A DNA stretch of 64,000 nt from Actinomycetes bacterium (GTDB lineage: Bacteria; Actinomycetota; Acidimicrobiia; Acidimicrobiales; Bog-793): positions 1 to 64,000 of the forward strand of contig JAKBAA010000004.1 of the NCBI GenBank assembly GCA_021809425.1, written 5' to 3'. Positions 25,604 through 34,360 of this stretch are shown here, piece by piece. Below the pieces are notes generated by a model. That model did not search any database. It was not told the DNA's origin and saw only the letters and a program-made list of their open reading frames with translations. Within the stretch, counting starts at the first letter, position 1. The number at the start of each line of letters is the position of its first letter. The position numbers were made by a program, and so were the translations under genes.

Positions 25604-26353
25604 ATGTCCGGCCATTCCAAGTGGGCGACCACGAAGCACCAGAAGGGCGCGAAGGACAAGGCGCGGGGGAAGCTCTTCGCCAAGCTCATCCGCCAGGTCG
25701 AGGTGGCTGCCCGGGAGGGCGGCGGCGACCTCAGCGCCAACGCCACGCTGCGCACGATGGTCCAGAAGGCGCGGGACGCCTCGGTGCCGCTCGACACGAT
25801 CGAGCGGGCAGTCAAGCGTGGCACCGGCGAGCTCGAGGGCGTCCGCTACGAGGCCGTCTCCTACGAGGGGTACGCGCCGTCCGGCGTCGCCGTCATCGTC
25901 GAGGTCCTGACCGACAACCGCAACCGGACCGGCGCCGAGGTGCGCTCGCTGTTCTCCCGCAACGGCGGGTCGATGGCCGAGCCCGGCGCCGTCTCCTGGC
26001 AGTTCGAGCGGCGCGGCGTCGTCGCCGTCGCCCGCAGCGCCGCCGAGGACGACCTCATGGCGGCCGGCCTCGACGCCGGGGCAGAGGACCTGCGCGACGA
26101 CGGGGACGCCTGGACCCTGCTCAGCCAGCCGACCGACCTGCAGCGCCTGCGCGCCGCGCTCGAGGACGCCGGGTTCGAGGTGCGTCTCGCCGAGCTGCAG
26201 ATGGTGCCGACCACCACCGTCGAGATCGCCGAGGAGGGGAGCGCGCGCAAGGTGCTCCACCTCCTCGACCTGCTCGAGGACCACGACGACGTGCAGAACG
26301 TCTATGCCAACTTCGAGATCCCCGACGACGTGCTGGAGACCGTCAGCGCCTGA
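25604..26353 (+). CDS. yebC: YebC/PmpR family transcriptional/translation factor
   Basis: 'MSGHSKWATTKHQKGAKDKARGKLFAKLIRQVEVAAREGGGD' is diagnostic. Confidence 0.96.
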   Translation: MSGHSKWATTKHQKGAKDKARGKLFAKLIRQVEVAAREGGGDLSANATLRTMVQKARDASVPLDTIERAVKRGTGELEGVRYEAVSYEGYAPSGVAVIVEVLTDNRNRTGAEVRSLFSRNGGSMAEPGAVSWQFERRGVVAVARSAAEDDLMAAGLDAGAEDLRDDGDAWTLLSQPTDLQRLRAALEDAGFEVRLAELQMVPTTTVEIAEEGSARKVLHLLDLLEDHDDVQNVYANFEIPDDVLETVSA

Positions 26354-26400
26354 GCGCGGGATCCCCCAGCGCGTGGCGCCCACCCGGTAGGATCGAACGC

Positions 26401-26931
26401 GTGTTTGTCCTGGGCTTCGACCCCGGCCTCACCCGTTGCGGCTACGGCTGCGTCGGGCGGGTCGACGGTCATGACGTGGTGCGCGGCGCCGGCATCGTCA
26501 CGACGCCGCCCCAGGCGCCGATCGGGGAGCGGCTGGCCGAGCTCCACCGGGAGCTCGCGGCCGTCGTCGCCGAGACCACCCCCGACGTGATCGCCGTCGA
26601 ACGGGTCCTCTTCCAGACGAACGCCCGCACGGCCATGGCCGTCGGCCAGGCGAGCGGCATCGCGCTGCTCGTCGCCGCCGAGGCCGGGGTGCCGGTCGTC
26701 GAGTACAGCGCCAACGAGGTCAAGCTGGCCGTGACCGGCTACGGAGCGGCGACGAAGGCGCAGGTGCAGGAGATGGTCGCCGTCCTCTGCCGCCTTGCCA
26801 CACCGCCCCGACCGCCCGACGTGGCCGACGCCCTGGCGCTCGCGTTGTGCCACCTCGCCGCCAGCCGGTCGGCCCGGCGGGCGACGGCCCACCGAGGTGG
26901 CGCGCCCGTCCTCGGGGGCGTCGGCCGGTGA
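26401..26931 (+). CDS. ruvC: Holliday junction endodeoxyribonuclease RuvC
   Basis: 'VLGFDPGLTRCGYG', 'IAVERVLFQTNARTAMAVGQASG', 'DVADALALALCH'. GTG start 26401. Confidence 0.95.
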   Translation: MFVLGFDPGLTRCGYGCVGRVDGHDVVRGAGIVTTPPQAPIGERLAELHRELAAVVAETTPDVIAVERVLFQTNARTAMAVGQASGIALLVAAEAGVPVVEYSANEVKLAVTGYGAATKAQVQEMVAVLCRLATPPRPPDVADALALALCHLAASRSARRATAHRGGAPVLGGVGR

Positions 26932-27542
26932 TCGGCGCCCTACGCGGCCACCTCCTCGAGCTCGACCACGGCGAGGCGACGGCGACCGCCGTGGTCGACG
27001 TCGCCGGCGTGGGGTACGAGGTGGTGGTGGGCGGCCGGCTTGCCGCTGCGCTCGGGGCCGTCGGCGACGAGGTGCAGCTGGCGGTCCACACCCACGTACG
27101 GGAGGGGGCGATCACCCTGTACGGCTTCGCCGGCCCGGTCGAGCGGCGGGCGTTCCGCACGCTCGTCGCAGCCCACGGGGTCGGGCCGGCGCTCGCCCTC
27201 GCCATCCTGGGCGTGCACACCCCGGCCGGCCTCGCCCAGGCGGTCGTGGCGGGCGACGTCACCGCGCTCTGTGCGGTCCCGGGGGTCGGCCGCAAGACGG
27301 CGCAGCGGCTGGTCGTCGAGCTGGCCGGGCGTCTCGACACCCTGGCGCTCGCCCCGTCGGCCACCGCCCCCGTCGGCCGGGCCGGCGCCGGCGTGCCGGT
27401 CGACGAGGAGGTGGCGAGCGCCCTTGCCGGCCTCGGGTACGGTCCCGACGAGATCCGCCTCGCCGTCGAGGAGCTCGACGGCGTCGACGACGTGGCGGCC
27501 GCCCTGCGCCAGGCGCTGCGCCGCCTGGCGCCCCGGACGTGA
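26928..27542 (+). CDS. ruvA: Holliday junction DNA helicase subunit RuvA
   Basis: '[12 protein letters not shown]', '[10 protein letters not shown]', '[16 protein letters not shown]'. GTG overlaps the ruvC stop. Confidence 0.94.
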   Translation: MIGALRGHLLELDHGEATATAVVDVAGVGYEVVVGGRLAAALGAVGDEVQLAVHTHVREGAITLYGFAGPVERRAFRTLVAAHGVGPALALAILGVHTPAGLAQAVVAGDVTALCAVPGVGRKTAQRLVVELAGRLDTLALAPSATAPVGRAGAGVPVDEEVASALAGLGYGPDEIRLAVEELDGVDDVAAALRQALRRLAPRT

Positions 27543-27552
27543 GCGGCGCCGG

Positions 27553-28635
27553 GTGAGCCCGCGCCGGGAGGTCGTGGCAGCCCAGGAGCCCGACGAGGAG
27601 CGCCCGGTCCACCCGGAGGCGGCACCGCCCGAGGCGCTGATCGAAGCGGGCGTCCGCCCCCGACGCCTCGACGAGTTCGTGGGCCAGGCCCGTGTCCGGG
27701 AGCACCTGTCGATCGTCCTCGAGGCGGCACGTCGGCGCGGCCAGGCCGTCGACCACCTCCTGTTCGCCGGCCCGCCCGGGCTCGGCAAGACGACCCTCGC
27801 CGGCATCGTGGCGGCCGAGATGGGGACGAGCCTGCGCGTCACCTCCGGGCCCGCCCTCACCCGCGGGGGCGACCTGGCCGCGATCCTGAGCGACCTCGAG
27901 GAGCACGACGTCCTCTTCATCGACGAGATCCACCGCCTCAACCGGGCGGTGGAGGAGATCCTGTACCCGGCCATGGAGGACTACGCGATCGACGTCGTCC
28001 TCGGCAAGGGACCGACGGCCCGCTCGGTGCGCCTCGAGGTGCCCCGCTTCACCCTCGTCGGTGCCACGACCCGATCGGGCCTCGTCACCGGCCCGCTCCG
28101 CGACCGGTTCGGCTTCGTCGCCCACCTCGAGCACTACGAGGAGGCCGAGCTCGAGATCATCGTCGTCCGGGCCGGGCAGCGCCTCGGGGTGACCTGCACG
28201 CCCGAGGGGGCCGTCGAGATCGCCCGTCGGGCCCGCGGCACCCCCCGGCTCGCGATCCGGCTGCTCCGGCGCGTCCGTGACTTCGTCGAGGTCCGCAGCG
28301 GGGGCGTCATCACCCTCGAGTCCGCCCGGGACGGCTGCGAGCTGTTCGGCGTGGACGAGCTCGGCCTCGACCGGCTGGACCGGCGGCTCCTCGAGGTGCT
28401 CTGCGTCCGCTTCGCCGGCCGGGCCGTCGGCCTGACGACGCTGGCGATGAGCCTCGGGGAGGAGCCCGACACGCTCGAGGACGTCTACGAGCCCTACCTC
28501 GTCCGCACCGGGCTGCTCCTGCGGACGCCGCGCGGTCGCGTCGCCACGTCGCGCGCGTACGGGCACCTGGGCCTCGCCGTGCCGTCCGGCCGGGACGGCA
28601 CGAGCGACCTCCGGCTGCCGCTCGAGCTGCCCTGA
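27553..28635 (+). CDS. ruvB: Holliday junction DNA helicase subunit RuvB
   Basis: '[22 protein letters not shown]', '[24 protein letters not shown]', '[20 protein letters not shown]'. Confidence 0.97.
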   Translation: MSPRREVVAAQEPDEERPVHPEAAPPEALIEAGVRPRRLDEFVGQARVREHLSIVLEAARRRGQAVDHLLFAGPPGLGKTTLAGIVAAEMGTSLRVTSGPALTRGGDLAAILSDLEEHDVLFIDEIHRLNRAVEEILYPAMEDYAIDVVLGKGPTARSVRLEVPRFTLVGATTRSGLVTGPLRDRFGFVAHLEHYEEAELEIIVVRAGQRLGVTCTPEGAVEIARRARGTPRLAIRLLRRVRDFVEVRSGGVITLESARDGCELFGVDELGLDRLDRRLLEVLCVRFAGRAVGLTTLAMSLGEEPDTLEDVYEPYLVRTGLLLRTPRGRVATSRAYGHLGLAVPSGRDGTSDLRLPLELP

Positions 28636-28721
28636 CGGCCCTCCTGCCAGATGTCGGCCCAGCGTGGCGGCTAGCATGCGCGTCGCACTGTCCAACTGTC
28701 CATCGGACGACGGGTTCGCTC

Positions 28722-29378
28722 ATGCCGCTTTCACTTCATCTCCTCGCGGTGCTCGACGTGTTCGGCGCCACCGCCAAGAAGACGAGCTCCAGCTCGAGCT
28801 TCTTCCTCATCTTCCTGGTCGTCATCGCCGGGGCCTACATGCTGTTCATCGCGCCCCAGCGCCGGAAGCAGCGGGCGCAGATGAGCCAGCAGCGCAACTT
28901 CGAGGTCGGTGACGAGGTCGTGACGACCGGCGGCATGTACGGTCGGGTCGAGGCGTCCGACGGCGACCGGGTCGCCCTCGACATCGCCGAGGGCGTCGTG
29001 GTCGAGGTCGCCCGCACCGCCATCGCCCGGCGAGTCGACGCCGCCACGGCCGCCGCCGAGGTCGCCGGGACCGGGAGCGACGACGGCGACACCGAGGTCG
29101 ACGACGAGCGTGCCGAGGTCGCCTCGCACGACTGGGAGCCGCCCGTCGGCGACGAGCCGGTGGCCACGAACGGCACCTCCACTGGCGGCGGCGCCCCCAC
29201 AGGCGGCGCCGGCACGAACGGCAGCTCCACCAACGGCGTGACGGCGAAGGGCGCGGCCTCGGGCGCGACCGGCACCGCCCACCCTGACGCCACCGAGGGG
29301 GACTGGGCCGACCCGTGGTCCACGTCGCCGTCGGACGGCGAGAAGGGCGCGCCCGGCGCTCCAGCCGGATCGGCCTAG
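28722..29378 (+). CDS. yajC: Preprotein translocase subunit YajC with a long low-complexity C-terminal extension
   Basis: 'MLFIAPQRRKQRAQMSQQRNFEVGDEVVTTGGMYGRV' YajC core; ruvB-yajC-secD synteny. Confidence 0.9.
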   Translation: MPLSLHLLAVLDVFGATAKKTSSSSSFFLIFLVVIAGAYMLFIAPQRRKQRAQMSQQRNFEVGDEVVTTGGMYGRVEASDGDRVALDIAEGVVVEVARTAIARRVDAATAAAEVAGTGSDDGDTEVDDERAEVASHDWEPPVGDEPVATNGTSTGGGAPTGGAGTNGSSTNGVTAKGAASGATGTAHPDATEGDWADPWSTSPSDGEKGAPGAPAGSA

Positions 29379-29379
29379 G

Positions 29380-30951
29380 GTGACGCGACGTCTCGCGACC
29401 AGCGTCCTCCTGACCTGCGTCGCCTGCTTCGGCATCCTCGGTCTCGTCCTCGGCCTCGGCTGGTCGCCGAAGCTCGGGCTCGACCTCCAGGGCGGGCTCT
29501 CGGTCGTCTACCAGCCGGTCCACAAGGTCTCGACGAGCCAGCTGCAGACGGTCGTGAACATCATGACCAACCGGGCGAACGCCCTCGGCGTGTCCCAGCC
29601 GAACATCACCACCCAGAGCGGCGTCGGCGGCAAGGACGACGTGGTCGTGCAGCTGCCGGGCGTGAAGGACCCCCAGCGGGTCCTGTCGACGATCGGGACC
29701 ACCGCCCAGCTCTACTTCCGGCCTGTCCTGTGCGGGGCGCCCCCCTACGTGGGGCCGACCGTGTCCGGCAAGGCGTCGGCGACCGCGCGCAAGGCGGCAG
29801 CGGCGATCGCCAAGGCGCTGCCCTACCGGGTGCCCCCGGCCTGCACCGGCGCCTATAGCTACACCTCCGCCTACTACGTGGCGAGCGGCTCCGGTCAGGG
29901 CGGCTACCAGCCGCCGGCCCAGTACATCGAGGACCCGGCCCTCGCCAGCTACCGCTCGACGCCGGCGTCGCTCGACGAGAGGTACCGCAACCAGAACGTG
30001 CTGTTCACCGCGCCCGGCGGGACCGGGGCGGCCCGCTACCTGCTCGGACCGGTGCAGGCGACCGGGTCGATCATCAAGTCGGCCTTCGCCGGCCTCGCCT
30101 CGAACGGCCAGTACGTGGTCGACATGAACCTGACGTCGTCCGGCTCCGGCGTGTTCAACCAGATGGCCGCGAAGAACTACCAGGCGCTCCTCGCGAACGA
30201 CCTGGACGGAAGGATCATCTCTGCTCCGGTGATCGAGTCGAGCAGCTTCAACGGCTCGGCGCAGATCTCCGGCAGCTTCACCCAGGCGAGCGCCAACAAG
30301 CTGGCCACCGAGCTGTCCTACGGGGCGTTCCCGGTCAACCTGTCCGTGCTGACCTCGACCACGGTGTCGCCGTCGCTCGGCAAGTCGTCCCTCAACGCCG
30401 GCCTCGCCGCCGGCCTGCTCGGACTGGCGCTCGTCATGATCTACACGATCGTGTACTACCGGGCGCTCGGGATCGTCGTCGTGCTCGGCCTGGTGACGAC
30501 GGCGGCCTTCCTGTACGGCCTCATCACCGTGCTCGGCAACACCTCGACCGGGCTCACCCTCGACCTGTCCGGGGTGACCGGCCTGATCGTGTCGGTCGGG
30601 ATCACCGTCGACTCCTACGTCGTGTACTTCGAGCGTCTGAAAGACGAGGTGCGCGCCGGGCGCTCAGTCCGGGCCTCGGTGGACAAGGGCTTCCGGAGCG
30701 CCTACCGGACGATCCTGTCGGCCGACGCCGTGTCGCTCATCGGCGCCCTCGTCCTGTGGCTGCTGTCGGTCGGCAACGTCCGCGGGTTCGCCTTCATGCT
30801 CGGCCTGTCGACCCTCGTCGACATCGTCACCGCCTACGTGTTCACCCGGCCGCTCGTCATCCTGCTCGGGCGCAACCGGATCTTCACCGAAGCCCGTCAC
30901 CTCGGCGTCGCCCGGGGCCTGGCGCTGCGCAGCCCGGAGGTCGGCCCGTGA
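29380..30951 (+). CDS. secD: Protein translocase subunit SecD
   Basis: 'PKLGLDLQGGLSVVYQP', 'LQTVVNIMTNRANALGVSQPNI', 'VSVGITVDSYVVYFERLKDEVRAGRS'. Confidence 0.95.
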   Translation: MTRRLATSVLLTCVACFGILGLVLGLGWSPKLGLDLQGGLSVVYQPVHKVSTSQLQTVVNIMTNRANALGVSQPNITTQSGVGGKDDVVVQLPGVKDPQRVLSTIGTTAQLYFRPVLCGAPPYVGPTVSGKASATARKAAAAIAKALPYRVPPACTGAYSYTSAYYVASGSGQGGYQPPAQYIEDPALASYRSTPASLDERYRNQNVLFTAPGGTGAARYLLGPVQATGSIIKSAFAGLASNGQYVVDMNLTSSGSGVFNQMAAKNYQALLANDLDGRIISAPVIESSSFNGSAQISGSFTQASANKLATELSYGAFPVNLSVLTSTTVSPSLGKSSLNAGLAAGLLGLALVMIYTIVYYRALGIVVVLGLVTTAAFLYGLITVLGNTSTGLTLDLSGVTGLIVSVGITVDSYVVYFERLKDEVRAGRSVRASVDKGFRSAYRTILSADAVSLIGALVLWLLSVGNVRGFAFMLGLSTLVDIVTAYVFTRPLVILLGRNRIFTEARHLGVARGLALRSPEVGP

Positions 30952-32453
30952 GCCCCGAGCGCATCCGTCCCGGCTCCGCCCCCCGGATCCGCCCCGGGTC
31001 GGCGGGTCAGGGCCGCACCGTCGCCGAGCCGCCGCCGGCCGGCCCCGTCGAGACGGCGACACCGGTCGAGGAGGTGCCCGAGCCGACGGCGCCGCTCCAG
31101 GACCGTGCGGCGCCGACGCTCGAGGAGCAGGTCGTCGCCGACCCGGCACCCGCCACGTTCACCGTCTTCGAGGACGCCGTGGCACACCCGGCCCCGGCTC
31201 CGGCCACCCCCGGGGCCGCAGAGGCGGTGCCCGGCGCCGGCGAGCCGGCCCTGCTCGAGGCGCGCCCGGCCGACCCTGCGGCACCGGCCCGCCACCTCGG
31301 TCGGTTCGCCCGCCTCTACTACGGGCGGACCCGCTTCGAGTTCGTCCGCCGCACCCGCTGGTGGTTCCTGCTCTCGGCCACCGTCATCGTCGCCGGCGCC
31401 CTCTCGCTCGGGGTGCGCGGACTGAACCTCGGGATCGACTTCGTGGGTGGCACCGCCTGGACGGTGCAGTCGCGGACCATGACCGTGGCCGAGGCGCGCA
31501 CGGCGCTCACCCCCTTCGGCGACGCCGGCGCCACGATCACCATCCTCGGGCAGACCTCCTCCAGCCGGCAGATCGAGGTCCAGGCCCGGCTGCCGAAGGG
31601 GCAGACCCCGGGGGCCACCCAGCGCGAGGCGAGCACCGTCGGTGACGCCCTCGCCAAGGCCGCCCACGTGGCCCCGTCGGCCGTCAGCATCTCGACGGTC
31701 GGCCCCTCGTGGGGCAGCCAGGTGACGAACAAGGCGATCATCGCCCTCGTCGTCTTCTTCATCTGCATCGCCGTGTACATCTCGATCTTCTTCGAGTGGC
31801 GCATGGCCCTCGCCGCCCTGGCCGCCGTGGCCCACGACGTGCTCGTGACGGTCGGTATCTACTCGCTCACCGGCTTCCAGGTGACGCCGGACACCGTCGT
31901 CGCCTTCCTGACGATCCTGGGCTACTCGCTGTACGACACGATCGTGGTGTTCGACCGCGTGCGCGACAACACGAAGCAGCTCGGCTCGAGCGGCAAGCTG
32001 TCGTACTCCGACCTCGTCAACCTGTCGATGAACCAGACGCTGGCCCGGTCGATCAACACGTCGCTCGTGGCGATCCTGCCGATCCTCTCGGTGCTCGTCC
32101 TCGGCGCCTACATCCTCGGGGCGACCACCCTCGAGTACTTCGGCCTTGCGCTCCTCATCGGGCTGACGACCGGGGCGTACTCGTCGATCTTCATCGCCTC
32201 GCCGCTCGTCGCCCTCATGAAGGAGCGGGAGCCCCGCTGGCGCAACGTGCGCGAGCGCCTGGCCCAGCGCGGGACGGACCGGCTCCTTCTCAGCCCGGCC
32301 GACATCGCCGCGGGCCTCCTCGGCCAGGACATCGAGGTCGCTGGCACCCCATCGAGCCCCCGGGCGGCCACCCGGCGGGCGCCGGCGCGGCCGACGCGCG
32401 CCGCGCCGGTCCGACGCCCGGCACCGGCGCGGCGCAAGGGGGGCCGGCGCTGA
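30948..32453 (+). CDS. secF: Protein translocase subunit SecF with a Pro/Ala/Glu-rich N-terminal extension
   Basis: 'LNLGIDFVGGTAWTVQSRTMTV', 'FLTILGYSLYDTIVVFDRVRDNTKQL'. GTG overlaps the secD stop. Confidence 0.93.
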   Translation: MSPERIRPGSAPRIRPGSAGQGRTVAEPPPAGPVETATPVEEVPEPTAPLQDRAAPTLEEQVVADPAPATFTVFEDAVAHPAPAPATPGAAEAVPGAGEPALLEARPADPAAPARHLGRFARLYYGRTRFEFVRRTRWWFLLSATVIVAGALSLGVRGLNLGIDFVGGTAWTVQSRTMTVAEARTALTPFGDAGATITILGQTSSSRQIEVQARLPKGQTPGATQREASTVGDALAKAAHVAPSAVSISTVGPSWGSQVTNKAIIALVVFFICIAVYISIFFEWRMALAALAAVAHDVLVTVGIYSLTGFQVTPDTVVAFLTILGYSLYDTIVVFDRVRDNTKQLGSSGKLSYSDLVNLSMNQTLARSINTSLVAILPILSVLVLGAYILGATTLEYFGLALLIGLTTGAYSSIFIASPLVALMKEREPRWRNVRERLAQRGTDRLLLSPADIAAGLLGQDIEVAGTPSSPRAATRRAPARPTRAAPVRRPAPARRKGGRR

Positions 32454-33676
32454 TCGACATCCGGGCGGCGCGCGAGGACCCCGAGGGGCTGCGGGCGGCC
32501 GTCGAGCGCAAGGGTGGCGGTGCCGCCTTCGACGAGCTGCTGGCCACCGACGCCCGCTGGCGGGAGGTCACCGCCCGGGTCGAGGCGCTGCGTGCCGGGC
32601 TCCGGCTGAAGGGGCGCCCGAGCGAGGAGCAGCTGGCCGAGCTCGCGGCGCGCAAGGACGCATTGCGAGCTGCCGAGGCCGAGCTGGCCCAGGTGGCCGG
32701 CGCACGCGACGGCTGGCTCGCCCGGGTTCCCAACCCGCCCGACCCCTCCGTCCCCGACGGGGGCGAGGACGACGCCGTCGAGGTGCGCCGCGTCGGGCAG
32801 CCCCCCCGCTTCGACTTCCCGGTCGCCGACCACGTGACGCTCGGCGGGTTCGACATGGAGCGCGGCGCCCGCCTCTCCGGGTCGCGCTTCGCCTACCGCG
32901 TCGGCCCGACGGCCCTTGTCGAGCTGTCGCTCTACCGCTACGCCCTCGACCGCCTGGTCGCCGAGGGCTTCCTGCCGGTGCTCCCCCCCGTGCTCGTACG
33001 GGAGGAGGCCATGTACGGCACCGGCTTCCTGCCGACCGAGGCGGCCAACCTGTACACGGTCGAGCCCGACGGGCTCTACCTAACCGGCACCTCCGAGGTG
33101 GCGCTCGCCGCCTACCACCAGGCGGAGATCCTGGAGGAGCCGCTCCCGCTGCGGTACGCCGGCTACTCGACGTGCTTCCGCCGGGAGGCCGGCGCGGCGG
33201 GGCGCGACACTCGGGGGGCGTTCCGGGTGCACCAGTTCGACAAGGTCGAGATGTTCGTCTGGACCACCCCCGAGGCCTCGGCGGCCGAGCACGAGGCGCT
33301 GCTCGCCCTCGAGGAGTCGCTCGTGCAGGGGCTCGGCCTCGCCTACCGGGTGGTCAACACCGCCGCGAACGACCTCGGGGCGCCGGCAGCGAAGAAGTAC
33401 GACATCGAGGCCTGGATCCCCTCCCAGGAGCGCTACCGGGAGATCACCTCGTGCTCCAACACGACCGACTACCAGGCCCGCCGGCTCGGCGTGCGCTACC
33501 GCAGCGGGGAAGGGCTGCGGCACCCGCACACCCTGAACGGCACGGCCATGACCGCCCGCTGGCTGATCGCCCTGCTCGAGACGTACCAGGACGTCGGCGG
33601 CGCCGTCGCCGTGCCCGATGCCCTCGTCCGCCTCGGCGCCCCGGCCCGGCTCGAGCCGGCCGCGGCGCCCGCCTGA
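32450..33676 (+). CDS. serS: Seryl-tRNA synthetase, probable CTG start overlapping the secF stop codon
   Basis: 'LIDIRAAREDPEGLRAAVERK' N-terminus, 'TGTSEVALAAYHQAEILEEPLPLRYAGYSTCFRREAGAAGRDTRGAFRVHQFDKVEMF', 'HTLNGTAMTARWLIALLETYQ'. Confidence 0.92.
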   Translation: MIDIRAAREDPEGLRAAVERKGGGAAFDELLATDARWREVTARVEALRAGLRLKGRPSEEQLAELAARKDALRAAEAELAQVAGARDGWLARVPNPPDPSVPDGGEDDAVEVRRVGQPPRFDFPVADHVTLGGFDMERGARLSGSRFAYRVGPTALVELSLYRYALDRLVAEGFLPVLPPVLVREEAMYGTGFLPTEAANLYTVEPDGLYLTGTSEVALAAYHQAEILEEPLPLRYAGYSTCFRREAGAAGRDTRGAFRVHQFDKVEMFVWTTPEASAAEHEALLALEESLVQGLGLAYRVVNTAANDLGAPAAKKYDIEAWIPSQERYREITSCSNTTDYQARRLGVRYRSGEGLRHPHTLNGTAMTARWLIALLETYQDVGGAVAVPDALVRLGAPARLEPAAAPA

Positions 33677-33734
33677 GCGCGCGCCGGGCGCGACCCGTAG
33701 CGACGTTCTCCCTGCTCGGCGGTACGATCGCCCC

Positions 33735-34160
33735 GTGCTCTCGACGTTCGCCGTGACGGTGAAGGTGACACCGGAGCTGGCGCTCCTCTCCTTCGCCGTC
33801 GGCTGCGTGGTGACCTACCTCGCCTACCGCTCCGCCCAGCGCTACGAGGCCCGCACCGGCGTCGGTGCCTGGCGGCTCCCCGCCGGGGCGTGGGCGGCGA
33901 TCTTCTTCGTCTCGTCGCTCCTCCTCTCCTGGCTCCTCGCCCTCGTCCTGTTCGCCATCGCCAAGGCGACCACGAAGCCCCGCGCCGTGGCCGGGCTCCC
34001 GACCGCTCCGCCTGCCTACCCGGCCGATCCCCCCCAGCCGCCGCCCCTCGCCGGCTGGTACCCGGACCCGGGAGGGCGTCACGAGCTGCGCTACTGGGAC
34101 GGCAAGGGCTGGACGGCCCTCGTCCGGGACGGGAGCGAGCAGGGGACCGACCCGGACTGA
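33735..34160 (+). CDS. Membrane protein with a C-terminal DUF2510-type domain
   Basis: Two hydrophobic segments, then 'LAGWYPDPGGRHELRYWDGKGWTALVRDG', a characteristic DUF2510 motif. Confidence 0.8.
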   Translation: MLSTFAVTVKVTPELALLSFAVGCVVTYLAYRSAQRYEARTGVGAWRLPAGAWAAIFFVSSLLLSWLLALVLFAIAKATTKPRAVAGLPTAPPAYPADPPQPPPLAGWYPDPGGRHELRYWDGKGWTALVRDGSEQGTDPD

Positions 34161-34360
34161 GGCGGCGGCCGGCAGGGCCCTCCGGGGCCCGTGTGCCGCC
34201 GGCGGTTGCACCGGCGTCGCCGGCGTCGGTTTCGGCGAGGTAAACTCGTGCGGCCGGGCCAGCGGCGTCCCGTGCGGTGAAGCGGCGGCGCGACGAGGCG
34301 TCCGCCTTCGGTGATGGTGGGCCAGCGACGCTGCCCACCGCTCGGGTGACAAGGGACGCG

